Of a stretch of DNA of 64,000 bases, positions 33,077-44,806 are shown piece by piece. A program made the translations under genes and the position numbers. Origin of the DNA: Endomychus coccineus (Eukaryota; Arthropoda; Insecta; Coleoptera; Endomychidae); the NCBI GenBank assembly GCA_958510875.1, contig CAUEHT010000004.1, positions 310,001-374,000 on the forward strand, read 5' to 3'. The notes under the pieces are model-generated. The model saw only the letters and a program-made list of their open reading frames with translations, did not search any database and was not told where the DNA came from. Each line of letters starts with the position of its first letter. The first letter of the stretch is position 1.

Positions 33077-33169
33077 GTAAGGGCACAAATTCCAAGTCCA
33101 GCAGTAAGGATTATGGAGCCGCCAGCGCCGGGTAGGCAACTTGCACCTGAACCGTCATCGCCAGTCAAG

Positions 33170-33383
33170 TCCGGGATACCGAAGGTTCCTGAGCAGACTT
33201 GCTGGGATTGTGGTCTCCGCGGCCACTTTAGGACGCAGTGCCCTACCAGGCTGAAGCCGAATACCGCAACACAGCCCATCTCATGTTGAAGATGTGAGGA
33301 AACTGGCTTGGCAAAAATAATTGTCGAAATCCGCCGAAATTATTTTGCTCAAGATGCTGCCGCCCTGGAATAATGTCGCGTGA
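33170..33383 (+). pseudogene. Family B Gag zinc-knuckle region, unit 1
   Basis: A frame near 33195-33245 reads CWDCGLRGHFRTQC, a canonical CX2CX4HX4C knuckle. Remnants of further Cys/His clusters follow in shifted frames (about 33285-33400). This is the nucleocapsid part that binds element RNA. Confidence 0.8.
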
Positions 33384-35076
33384 TTGTCCATGTCCGGGAC
33401 AGGGAAACGTCTGCGGGACTGCGAGGTAGCGAGGTCGAAGCAAATCCCAGTTGAACAAGCCTCAACGAAGGAAGTGAAAATCGCTCACCGCACCACTGAT
33501 ATGAACCGTATCGCGAATAAGGACTCAGCCGTAAATAATAATACAAAATGTAAACTCACCGCCGTTGAAAATACCGTTAATTGTAATACCGATAATACCG
33601 ATAATACACCTAAATTACCGAATGAATGTGAGAGTAAAGTTGAAGTAGAAACCGCTATAGAGACGAAAAACAATAAAGTGAAAAATGAGAGTGTTCTAGC
33701 CTCGTGTGATGAAAGAATTATTTTGAAAAATACCGCTGCTCAAACTTCAGCTGAAAACCGACCGTTTATGAAAGTCCGGGTATCAGGTAAAACTTTTGCG
33801 GCTCTCGTGGACATCGGAGCCACCCGTTCTCTCATCAATGACGCAGTTGTTAGGTTATGTCAGGATTCCGGGTTACAATCAGTCCCCATTAAGGCCGTAG
33901 GCACTAGGATAGCCAATGGTAGTTTGGTTCCTAGTACTACCGCGTACCGAATCTCATTGCATTTTGGATGTGGTGAGATTGAAGCAGAATTTGTGCATTT
34001 ACCGTCGTTATTATCGGAAATGATAATAGGAATGGAGATTTTGAGCTCCGGTTTGTTTACAATACATCTACCATCAGCTGGGGTGTATTATAAGGACAAT
34101 TTGATTGGGACAAATTGTGAAAAAATTTTCAGTGAAGCTAGTTCCGGACCGAAGGCAGTCAAACGTGTGCGCTTCTGTGACGAAGCGGAGACACACCTAG
34201 CAACATTGTGGAAAACTGAACAGGATAAATTGAACCGATTTCTGAAAACAGAAATGAAATATTTTGAAGGAATTCAAGGAACCACGCCGCTGGTTCAACA
34301 CGAAATAAAATTGACAGATACCGATCCGATAAAGCAGCGTTACCGACCGCAGTATCCGAGGATGCAAGCAATCATCAACGAGGAAGTTGATCGAATACTT
34401 TCAAAGGAAGTCATCGAGCCGTCAAGTAGTCCGTGGAGTTCCCCCGTTGTGGTGGTGAAGAAGAAAGATGGAAAACCGAGATTTTGCATTGATTTCCGGA
34501 TGATAAACAAAGTCTCCGTGAAAGATGCATATCCACTGCCTTATATAAGTGCCATCTTGGACAAACTCCGGCGAGCTAGATATATTACTAGCATTGATCT
34601 GAAGCAAGAATATTGGCAAATACCGCTGCCACCGGAAAGTAAACCCATTACAGCATTTACTGTACCAGGCCGTGGCTTATTCCAGTTTAAGGTAATGGCC
34701 TTTGTTTACACTCCGCACCGGCAACCTTTCAGAGGCTGATGGATACCATCATCGGACCAGATATGGATCCACACGCCTTTCCTTATTTGGACGACATAAT
34801 TGTTCTGGGAGAGACCTTCGAGGAACATCTCACGAATTTAAGAGAGGTTTTCCGAAGATCAAGGGAAGCTAATCTGAAGATAAACCCGGAAAAATGCCAG
34901 TTCCGCCGCACGTCGATAAAATATTCAGGCCATGTAATCACCGCTGATAGTATTCATACCGACCCTGAGAAAATCGAAGCTATCCAGCAGATTCCAAGCC
35001 CGTCTACAGTGAGGGCACTCCGTCGTTTCTTAGGAATAGCTTGTGGTACCGCTGTTTTATAGCGTCCTTCTCGAAA
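33384..35076 (+). pseudogene. pol: Family B Pol, protease and RT, unit 1, truncated
   Basis: The open frame 33384-34739 has an Asn/Lys/Thr-rich spacer, a protease with ALVDIGATRSLI (Ile where Thr/Ser is usual after the catalytic Asp) and EMIIGMEIL, then RT with VVVVKKKDGKPRFCIDFRM, DAYPLPYISAIL and TSIDLKQEYWQIPL. A one-base loss near 34710 shifts the frame; 34739-35062 continues with FPYLDDIIVLGETF and the connection region. The unit is cut at 35076 within the RNase H approach by the duplication junction. No RNase H or integrase is present in this unit. Confidence 0.9.
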
Positions 35077-35485
35077 ATTGATAACGGTTTCCCAGGTTCC
35101 CACTTGCGGTAAACCTGGATAATACGTCTTCACATTTATGGTATCATTCCGATTACCAGATTTTGGACTAATTTTCTTATTCGTTCGTTGTGTTGTGATG
35201 TACGAAATCATGTTAACTTGTTATTCAATATGCAATATATATATTCATCATTTAATCTGAAGAACGAGCTCAACTGGTAATTCTGAATCACCTCTCAGCG
35301 TATACGACCTAGAGAATTAACGCTTGGATAGATATATAGATGTAATACCTGAAATAATAACCAGCCGACTGTTACAAGTAAAATTATGAGGTTTAGCGGT
35401 GATATAAGCTTTCAAACTTGCCTGGAAATATTGAATCTGGAATAACTGCAGATTCATGAAAATATACGCTCGGCGCACTGTTACA
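35077..35485 (-). repeat. Repeat D fragment carried in the duplication
   Basis: Duplicate of 28522-28930, placed in the middle of family B by the tandem duplication. Confidence 0.9.
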
Positions 35486-35537
35486 ATATGTGTTAGTGTG
35501 ACCTTTTCCCGAGAATTTTATATATAATCCTTCTAAC

Positions 35538-37587
35538 TGTAACGAAACTAAAATTTTGAAAAATCATTTAATTTAGATCAGGTAGTAAATACGGATATTA
35601 CATATAATCTCAGTTTGAACAGTTCATTATTTTAATAGATATGCATGAATTCCGAATGTGTATTCCGTGATTGCCACTTTTCTAAATCTCCGTAATTTCG
35701 AATGTCTAATTATTCAAATAGATGAATCAAATTCATGCCCGTTCAAAAGTGCATTTCATTCCGATAGAACATGTTGCAAAAACAGGGGTCTGGCCAAGTT
35801 AACGCATCAAACTTTGTGCAACCTCATGTATAAAAATGGCGAACAACCAAAAAACTCCGATAACACTTGTGTAGTGTGCAGGGAGGAACTACTGGAGCGT
35901 CATGCACGCGAATTTTAGATCTAAAAAGTAGCGTCACTTTTAAGCATTGTTCGGGACATAAGTAAAAAACCATCGGCACAAAATAAGGAATTGGTGGAGC
36001 AGACCTGTTCAGAACCTCGGAAAACATATGAAAGCCGTGATCGATAACAGATCGCTCTCTTGTGTTTTTGAATTTCAATCAGTATCAGTGCTCCCTTTTG
36101 TGATTTCAATTTTCAAGTAGTACGATTGCTCTTTTGAGATTTTGATCTTCCAACAATACCGATAAAGTGTGATTATAATCGAAGTGAATTAATTATCCGA
36201 GTTTGAGTCAGATTCAAACTGTGAAGTAACAATAGTGTTCCGTTTAGGTGCATTGTTTCATAAGGTAATTGATAGCAAATAGTTTATATTTTTGAACATT
36301 ACGATATATTGATTTCCGTAGTTTATGATTATTATTGAAATTGGTGAACGTTTGTACGATATCTGAGTCCAGTAGCATTCAGTAATTTGAATTGTTAGAT
36401 TTGAGTTTATCCCGTCATGTGTCAGACCGCGCACGATTTGAATTCGCGCGTGAATTGAAATATTCCAGTAATTGTATGGTGTGTACAGAGTGTGTACGTT
36501 TGAACGACAGGGGCGTCTTTGGTATATTTGTGCGCCCTGTGTCAACCGGGAAGTATAAGTATATCCTAGACGACCAAACCACCAACGTCTTGTGCACGCT
36601 GTGTCAACCCAGAAGTATAAGCTGGGGTGGTTGTGTGATTGAGAATCGTAATAATTCCCTTAATACTATAAGAAGTCCTCGGCCGTGAATATTGGGGTTA
36701 TTGCAGATACGATGGTTAGGACTTGTGCACGCTGTGTCAACCCGGAAGTATAAGTCCCAATTGTCTGAATTCTGAATCTGTAAATTGTATAAAATCTAAC
36801 ACTGTCACACTATTACCGGGTACTCCGTGGATAGCTAATACCAGGGCGGGTGTTATGATAGAATAAACTCAATTAGAGTAATTAACCGGAAAAGAATCAT
36901 AAAATCTGATATCGTACAATCGGAAAACTAGTGCGAAACAATATTTTCCGAACCAACCGAATATATCGTAGTGTGATTTGAACATTTCATTCATTACTGT
37001 TGCTATCTAAAATTTACCGAATACCGCTCATTACGCTAGGAACTGTTTGATTCTTACTTTTCCGCAAATTGATCATTCTGAATCATTTGTCAACCGATTC
37101 CGTACCGCTGAATTGAATTTAAATACCGAACACCTCGTAAAGTAGATATGTTGAAAGAGTTTTCAAATACCGTTTGAGCTTCATTACATTTAACGCCTGG
37201 GTGTAATTTTTATGAAATAATACCGTTCAATTGCATTTATATTGATCATTCCGAGAATGTACTTATAATAATCATTATATATTTTAATATTTGAAATTCC
37301 CTGTTTTATTAAATTATTTCTACTCCATCTTCAAACGAGCTAAGTTTCAACCAGGTATCAATTGTAACTGAGGCCTACAATTTTGATACTGTTTTCTGCC
37401 CATTGGACTCTGGTTATACTTCACTGTAGCTACCCTAGGGACAAGACTATCTATAGATAGCAGAGTGACAAGCCTTGTGGTGAAGACCCTAGCAGAAGTC
37501 TTCAAAAGGAGTTAACCTTTAGAAAAATCTGGCGCCCGAGGATTTGAAATAAGCACTTTACCGAAAAGTCGCAAGGTGCATGTCATA
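35538..37587 (+). repeat. Gypsy family B 5' LTR, unit 2
   Basis: Starts TGTAACGAAAC; about 2,050 bp. It differs from unit 1 by scattered substitutions and a 5-bp length change near 36090. Confidence 0.85.
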
Positions 37588-38425
37588 AAATGACGCCCAC
37601 GAGCAGGGACTTTTGAAAATAGACCGAGGGTGAATAATTTTTTTTTGTTGATTCTGAAAAATGAAATGTTGAAAATTTATTGCAATTGAACCGGTAGTCC
37701 GTTTTGAATGAAATTTCAGAAATAGTGTAACAGAAAAACAAGCTTCAAGACCCCGACGTTTCGAATACGTTTTCGAAACATCCCCGGGAGTTTGTTTTTG
37801 AATTTTGGAAATTTGGAAAATTTTTGACAGAAACTTGTTTCCCGTGTTCACCCAGGTTGTTTGGTGAAATTTGTTTTCCGTTTCAGGGGAAAATCAAGTT
37901 TCTAACAGTGAATCTGACTGAAAAATTGGTTGTTCCGTGAGGTGTAGAATTGCTAACTACACCTCAGTGTTTTGCCCAAATTTCGATCTTTGCCCTTATT
38001 TTGCCCTTTGGTTTTCTCAGTCAATCGTAACCCGGATTGGGCAAGTCGTAGCTCCTTTCCAAGTAAATCAATATTGAGGAAGCCGATGGTAACATTTTTG
38101 GGCGGATTGGCTCAACCGTTTTGGAGTTCCCTCCCCAAATCGAAGTAACGTTGCCCAAATTGGGGCAAGTGATTTCATTGCTTCTGCCTTATTGGAAGGA
38201 AGGTGTGGACTGGTTTTGGTTACCGCACCCTCTTTCGGTAGCTACTCCTGATAAAAATAATTCATTTTTGGGGTTGAACATTTTGATTTTGAAATTGGAT
38301 AGAATGGAGTTCTCAACGTGCACTGGTGCTATACTCAAGTCGTTGCAGCCTGCGCCTACCAGTATGGAAGGAATGGAATTCTGCTCTAATAGCGGGAAAG
38401 CCAGACTGAAGCTACCGAAGTTGAT
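37588..38425 (+). other. Family B leader, unit 2
   Basis: Primer-binding-site-like TGACGCCCACGAG at 37591, then leader sequence. Compared with unit 1, a 24-bp block is missing near 38375. Confidence 0.5.
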
Positions 38426-39613
38426 TTGAAAATCAACTGGATTTATTTCTTGAAGAAGGCACAACTTCAGGAAGTGTTGGCCAATCATGACATTGACCAT
38501 AATGGATCCGCCGAAGACTTACGCCGTAGGTGCGTAAAGGGGGTCCGTAAAGGAATAATACGCCCTATGCGTGGAATGATAGAAAAGATTGCCAGTATCA
38601 TGACTTCACTAACCAAGGCATTGAAAACCGAAGTGCCACTAAACACAACCCCGAGGTTTAGCACTTCTGGTGTCCAGTCAAGACCAGCAATATGGAGCAC
38701 ACCGAGGATACAGCCGTCGTATTGGTCAACTACGTCCACTACGAATACAGTGACACATACGAACACGGTGGTAACGACGACACCACCGATTCAAACGCCG
38801 ATCTATTCTTCCCCCCCCGAATCCTATGAACCCTCCGATTTATAGGACCACGTCGTCTGATGTGGTACCGGCATGGATGCAAGGACCGACCATTCCGCAA
38901 ATACCGACCGTTGCGCAAGCACCGTTCATTCCTCAAATACCGACAGTTCCACAAGCCCCTAAGGTTCCGCATGTACCAAATGTTCCGCAGGTACCCGCCC
39001 ACTATGTTCCGGTTACTATTTTCCGCAAGGCTATAATATTCCGTTCAGTCATATTCAACAAGTACCGGGATTTAATTTTCAAAATCCGAACAGTGCTCCG
39101 AGATTGTATCAATACCGCATAAAATTTGATGGATAGTCAGACCCCGTTACGTTCCTGGAAAGACTAGATGAGATAGCTATGCAACTGAATACACCGAAAG
39201 ATTCCTTATTGTTATCGTTACCAGAAGTTTTGGATGAAACCGCACTATTATGGTATCGGAATAATCGTAGCCGCTGGGCTACATTTGCCGATTTTCAAAG
39301 AGACTTCACCTTATTTTTCATGGATGCCAACTACCACATTGATCTGGAGGTACAGATCAGCCGCAGACATCAACGCATGGATGAAATGGCCGCTGCATAT
39401 GTTGTGGATATGCAGACATTGATCAGGCGACATGGTGCTATGACCGCAGAACGGAAATTGTTCTGGTTGCACCGAAATTTATTGCCGGAGTATATGCAAT
39501 TTATCCGACAAGAGACTTTTAACGACGTGCCGTCGTTAATGCTACAGGCAAAAGAATATGAGAATCTGCAGGCTGAGCAGAAGCTCATGCAGGAGAGGAT
39601 ACTTCCAGTGTAA
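38426..39613 (+). pseudogene. gag: Family B Gag, unit 2
   Basis: Collinear with 31890-33076. An extra C in the C-run near 38811-38819 breaks the frame before the proline repeat, so it is open only in pieces: 38426-38845, 38826-39122, and the capsid part 39179-39613. The downstream knuckle reads CWDCVLRGHFRTQC (about 39732-39780). Confidence 0.85.
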
Positions 39614-39857
39614 GTAAGGGCACAAATTCCAAGTCCAGCAGTAAGGATTATGGAGCCGCCAGCGCCGGGTAGGCAACTTGCACCTGAACCGTCATCGCCA
39701 GTCAAGTCCGGGATATCGAAGGTTCCTGAGCAGACTTGCTGGGATTGTGTTCTCCGCGGCCACTTTAGGACGCAGTGCCCTACCAGGCTGAAGCCGAATA
39801 CCGCAACACAGCCCATCTCATGTTGAAGATGTGAGGAAACTGGCTTGGCAAAAATAA

Positions 39858-41872
39858 TTGTCGGAATCCGCCGAAATTATTTTGCTCAAGATGCCGCCGC
39901 CCTGGAATAATTTCGCGTCATTGTCCGTGTCCGGGACAGGGAAACGTCTGCGGGACTGCGAGGTAGCGAGGTCGAAGCAAATCCCAGTTGAACAGGCCTC
40001 AACGAAGGAAGTGAAAATCGCTCACCGCACCACTGATATGAACCGTATCGCGAATAAGGACTCAGCCGTAAATAATAATATAAAGTGTAAACTCACCGCC
40101 GTTGAAAATACCGTTAATTATAATACCGATAATACCGATAATACACCGAAATTACCGAATGACTGTGAGAGTAAAGTAGAAGTAGAGACCGCTATAGAGA
40201 CGAAAAACAATAAAGTGAAAAATGAGAGTGTTCTAGCCTCGTGTGATGAAAGAATTATTCTGAAAAATACCGCTGCTCAAACTTCAGCTGAAAACCGACC
40301 GTTTATGAAAGTCCGGGTATCAGGTAAAACTTTTGCGGCTCTCGTGAACATCGGAGCCACCCGTTCTCTCATCAATGACGCAGTTGTTAGGTTATGTCAG
40401 GATTCCGGGTTACAATCAGTCCCCATTAAGCCCGTAGGCACTAGGATAGCCAATGGTAGTTTGATTCCTAGTACTACCGCGTAGCGAATCTCATTGCATT
40501 TTGGATGTGGTGAGATTGAAGCAGAATTTGTGCATTTACCGTCTTTATTATCGGAAATGATAATAGGAATGAAGATTTTGAGGTCCGGTTTACAATACAT
40601 CTACCATCCGCTGGGGTGTATTATAAGGACAATTTGATTGAGACAAATTGTGAAAAAATTTCCAGTGAAGCTAGTTCCGGACCGAAGGCAGTCAAACGTG
40701 TGCGCTTCTGTGACGAAGCGGAGACACACCTAGCAACATTGTGGAAAACTGAACAGGATAAATTGAACCGATTTCTGAAAACAGAAATGAAATATTTTGA
40801 AGGAATTCAAGGAACCACGCCGCTGGTTCAACACGAAATAAAATTGACAGATACCGATCCGATAAAGCAGCGTTATCGACCGCAGTATACGAGGATGCAA
40901 GCAATCATCAACGAGGAAGTTGATCGAATGCTTTCAATGGAAGTCATCGAGCCGTCAAGTAGTCCGTGGAGTTCACCCGTTGTGGTGGTGAAGAAGAAAG
41001 ATGGAAAACCGAGATTTTGCATTGGTTTCCGGATGATAAACAAAGTCTCTTGTGAAAGATGCATATCCACTGCCTTATATAAGTGCCATCTTGGACAATT
41101 CCGGCGAGCTAGATATATTACTAGCATTGATCTGAAGCAAGAATATTGGCAAATACCGCTGCCACCGGAAAGTAACCCCATTACAGCGTATACTGTACCA
41201 GGCCGTGGCTTATTCCAGTTTAAGGTAATGGCCTTTCGTTTACACTCCGCACCGGCAACCTTTCAGAGGCTGATGGATATCATCATCGGACCAGATATGG
41301 ATCCACACGCCTTTCCTTATTTGGACGACATTATTGTTCTGGGAGAGACATTCGAGGAACATCTCACGAATTTAAGAGAGGTTTTCCGAAGATCAAGGGA
41401 AGCTAATCTGAAGATAAACTCGGAAAAATGCCAGTTCCGCCGCACGTCGATGAAATATTCAGGCCATGTTATCACCGCTGATAGTATTCATACCGACCCT
41501 GAGAAAATCGAAGCTATCCAGGAGATTCCAAGCCCGTCTACAGTGAGGGCACTCCGTCGTTTCTTAGGAATAGCTTCGTGGTACCGCCGTTTTATAGCGA
41601 CCTTTTCGAAAATTATCAGTCCATTAACCGTCCTATTGAAAAAGCATAGACGTTGGAGTTGGGGAGGGGAACATCAACTCGCGTTCAACAAATTAAAAGG
41701 TATGTTGAGCAGTGCCCCTGTGTTGGCTGGTCCGGATTTCAACCGGCCGTTTATTTTACGAACCGATGCTTCGGATGTGGGAATTGCTGCGGCATTGACA
41801 CAGAATATTGAGGGAGCCGACCGAATCATTGCCTACGCTAGCCGAACATTAACAGCCGCCGAAAAGGATTAA
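39858..41872 (+). pseudogene. pol: Family B Pol, protease, RT and RNase H, unit 2
   Basis: The frame 39858-40484 ends in TAG where unit 1 has TAC. The protease active site reads ALVNIGATRS, so the catalytic Asp is Asn. A 4-bp loss near 40590 follows. The frame 40616-41872 carries RT (VVVVKKKDGKPRFCIGFRM, TSIDLKQEYWQIPL, FPYLDDIIVLGETF) and RNase H (ILRTDASDVGIAAALTQ, YASRTLTAAEKD) to a TAA stop. Within it, +1 near 41050 and -1 near 41098 put about 16 residues out of frame, then restore the frame. Confidence 0.92.
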
Positions 41873-43425
41873 TCTGTTACCGAGAGGGAATGTTTGGCTA
41901 TTGTGTGGGGCATTGATAAAATGAGACCATACTAAGAGGGATACAGATCTACCGTATTGAGCGATCACCAGTCATTGAAATGACTGCACTCAATTAAGGG
42001 TCTGAGTGGGAGATTGGCTCGGTGGAGCATTTTCCTACAGCAGCACGATTTTGAGATAGAATATCGTAAACAAGTGTTGAACCAAGTGGCTGATGCCCTG
42101 TCACGTGATCCATTACCGAACAAGGAAGGAATGGATGACAATCACGAATTATTCGTACTGAATGACCCCGTGAATTGTAACTGGTACAATTCAAAGAAAA
42201 CCGAAGTTGAGAAGAGTCCAGAAGCATATCCGGATTATTGTGTTAAAGATAATCGGTTGTACCGCCACTTCTGGGACTCGAATGACTTGTCCGAACCGGA
42301 AATGAGAGATTTGTGGAAGCTATGTGTTCCGAAACCGCTCCGGTTGAACGTTCTGAAAGAAAACCATGACAGTCCGACTGCAGGACATTTAGGTATTGCC
42401 AAGACGATTTCGCGAATATCCCACAAGTATTATTGGCCGGGAATGTTCCGCGATATAGCGAAGTACGTGCGTGGATGTGCGCAGTGCCAAGCTTTCAAAG
42501 TGTCTCAACAGCGGAAGCCTTTATTCATGCAGCCGACAGTAGATCAGTTTCCTTGGAAATGTTTAACCACCGGTTTGGTGGGACCGTTACCAAGATCCGC
42601 CAAGGGAAACAATTTTATTCTTGTCATGCAGGACCGTTTTACGAAGTGGGTACAGTGTAAGCCGTTGAGAAAAGCTACCGCGCAGGCTGTAACTCAAGCC
42701 TTCTACGAGGAAATCATAACTCGTTTTGGTTGTCCGGAAACCGTTATCAGCGACAATGGGACGCAGTACGAGAGTAAAATTTTCAAGACACTCCTGAAGG
42801 AGTTTGGAATTAAGCACCGCCTCGCTCCTACATATACCCCTCAATGAAATTCCGTGGAGAGAACAGACCGGACCTTAAAACCATGATTGCACAATTTTGC
42901 AATGGAGACCACAAAAAATGGTATAAATTTCTACCCGATTTTCTATTTGCCTTAAATTCCGCCCCATATGAATCCACAGGATTTTCACCTGCCTTTTTGA
43001 ATTTTGGCCCAGAACTTGAGGTACCGAATTCGATAGTCCGTTCCCTTACCGCTCCGGTGGAGACCGAGGAAAATATTCCTACCGATCCGAATCGTGAACA
43101 CATTTCAGAACACCGAACTAGGTTAGACAAATTACGCGAAACATTCCAACTGGTCCGTATCCAGTTATCCCGTGCTTTCACTCATCAACGCCGTTATCAC
43201 AATCTCCGTCGTCGAGATTGGCGTTGTCACGTGGGTGATAAAGTGTCTTCTAGTGTTCGACATTTTTCCGCTAAATTGGCAACGAAAATACTGGTCCGTT
43301 TACGGTAATCAAAGTAATTTCTCTGGTCATCTACTACCTGAAAGGCGAGAATGACAAGCAAGTGAAACGAGTCCATTTCAAAGATCTGAAGCCGTATAAT
43401 GTTCCTGGCATTCCGGAAAGTTGAA
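41873..43425 (+). pseudogene. pol: Family B Pol, end of RNase H and integrase
   Basis: After the stop, remnants of RNase H read ERECLAIVWGIDKMRPY and the frame 42014-42847 begins 'ARWSIFLQQHDFEIEY' and 'VADALSRDP'. The integrase zinc finger (AGHLGIAKTISRISHKYYWPG, CAQCQAFK split below) and the catalytic Asp regions (TGLVGPLPRS, VISDNGTQYES) follow. A frame change at 42845 breaks the segment expected to hold the catalytic Glu. The frame 42844-43308 continues with LNSAPYESTGFSPAFLNFG and 'FTHQRRYHNLRRRDW'. The last part (to the stop near 43423) reads VKRVHFKDLKPYN in another frame. Confidence 0.88.
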
Positions 43426-43812
43426 ATGAATCGAGGTACCGAAAATATAGATACCGTTGGACAAAGTGTCAGTAGTAGTACAATTACTTATTATGATCCA
43501 ATGTTCACAGGGTAATAATATGTCACATGAACAGTCCGACTCCATTGAGATAGTGCTAGATGAAGCACTGCGTCGAAGCCGGAAGAGTCCGAGCAGGTCC
43601 AAGCTAAGAAAACCCCAGCTACTCCGACAACCCTGACGCACCTAATCTACATACCCGTTCAGTTATGGGGATTATGTGAGCTATGTGGAGATCCAGGACA
43701 CCGGAAAGAAAGGTGCAGCCGGACAGCGCGTCCATCCTTTGTAGTACCACCGAGACCACCGAAATCAAGGAGCGTGCGCTTTCGAACGTGCCCATGTCGG
43801 CGAAATCACTGA
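43426..43812 (+). pseudogene. Family B third reading frame with CCHC knuckle
   Basis: Downstream of the pol stop, three short frames follow one another: 43426-43515 from an ATG (MNRGTENIDTVG...), 43520-about 43637 from an ATG (MSHEQSDSIEIVLDEALRRS), and 43564-43812. The last holds CELCGDPGHRKERC (43675-43716), a perfect CX2CX4HX4C knuckle, then a Pro/Arg-rich tail (VVPPRPPKSRSVRF). Two small indels would account for the breaks. Position and charge suggest a small nucleic-acid-binding protein coded 3' of integrase, where env lies in some gypsy elements. It is not present in unit 1. A misplaced gag fragment is the alternative, but the knuckle sequence differs from the gag one. Confidence 0.5.
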
Positions 43813-43844
43813 AGATTTCATGTCAGTCCGTTCCAAAGAAGAGG

Positions 43845-44170
43845 TTCCGTTTTGAAGAAGAAGTTTCAGTTTCCGTTCAGAAGAAGAGGTTTTGTTTTCC
43901 ATTCTGAAGAAGTTTCAAGTTTTCCGTTCCAAAAAAGTTTTAAATTCTTCCGTTTTAAAGAAGAAGTTTTGTTTTCCGTTTCCAAGCAGAAGTTGTAAGT
44001 TTTCCGTTCCGAAGAAGATGTTTTGAGTTTTCCGTTCTGAAGAAGAAGAAGTTTTGTGTTTCCGTTTCGAAGAAGATGTTTTGAGTTTTCCCTTTCCGAA
44101 GAGGAAGAAGTCAAGTTTTCCGTTTTGAAGAAGTGCAGTTCTCCGTTCCGCAGAAGAGTTTTATGTTCCA
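43845..44170. repeat. Degenerate minisatellite of 'TTTTCCGTT..GAAGAAG' units
   Basis: About a dozen irregular units of roughly 25-35 bp alternate a TTTTCCGTTC block with a GAAGAAG block. The minus strand is open through it only because the repeat lacks stops. It lies between the third frame and the polypurine tract. Confidence 0.85.
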
Positions 44171-44322
44171 AGTAAGATATTCCGCGATGTTCCCGACGAA
44201 GGAAATTTAAGTTTTAATGTCAGGTTAGGGCATCTTACCTTTGTATTAGATTTTTTTTTCGTATGAATTCTCAGATGAGAATTGAAAAATGAAAGAATCA
44301 GATTCTTTAATTTTTAACCGAA

Positions 44323-44333
44323 CTGGGGGGGGA
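44323..44333 (+). promoter_or_regulatory. Family B polypurine tract
   Basis: A run of eight G followed by A ends directly at the 3' LTR. Confidence 0.65.
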
Positions 44334-44806
44334 TGTAACGAAGCTAGAATTCTGAAAGATCATTTAATTTAGATCAGGTAGTAAATACGGATATAACATA
44401 TAATCTCAGTTTGAACAGTTCATTATTTTAATAGATATGCATTAATTCCGAATGTGTATTCCGTGATTGCCACTTTTCTAGATCTCCGTAATTTCGAATA
44501 AGTGTAATTATTCAAATAGATTATTCAAATTCATGCCCGTTCAAAATTGCATTTCATTCCGATGAAATATGTTGCAAAAACAGGGGTCTGGCCAAGTTAA
44601 CGCATCAAACTTTGTGCAACCTTATGTATAAAAAGGGCGAACAACCAAGAAACTCCGATAACACTTGTGTTGTGTGCAGGGAGGAACTACTGGAGCGTCA
44701 TGCACGCCAATTTTAGATCTAAAAAGTAGCGTCACTTTTAAGCATTGTTTGGGACATAAGTAAAAAACCCTCGACACAAAATAAGGAATTGGTGGAGCAT
44801 ACCTGC
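44334..44806 (+). repeat. Gypsy family B 3' LTR, truncated
   Basis: Starts TGTAACGAAGC and matches the first 470 bp of the 5' LTR, then is cut by the family-C LTR at 44807. The missing part is not found further on. Confidence 0.85.

Larger units (their letters stand above)
28522..41611. repeat. Tandem segmental duplication (6,555-bp unit)
   Basis: 28522-35076 is repeated as 35077-41611. Coordinates keep a constant 6,555 offset from the junction through the start of the LTR, then vary by small indels (+5 in the LTR, a 24-bp loss in gag of unit 2, single bases later). The junction near 35074-35080 joins RNase H sequence (...TCGAAA) to repeat D sequence (GATAACGG) with ATT shared by both sides. 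The unit holds the end of repeat D, 52 bp of unique DNA, the family-B 5' LTR and the family-B interior up to RNase H. Confidence 0.95.

Noticed and set aside
43866..44171. Long minus-strand open frame with repeated 'NGKLKTSSSER'-like peptides
   Set aside because: It is produced by the minisatellite units, which lack stop codons on that strand; no independent coding signal.
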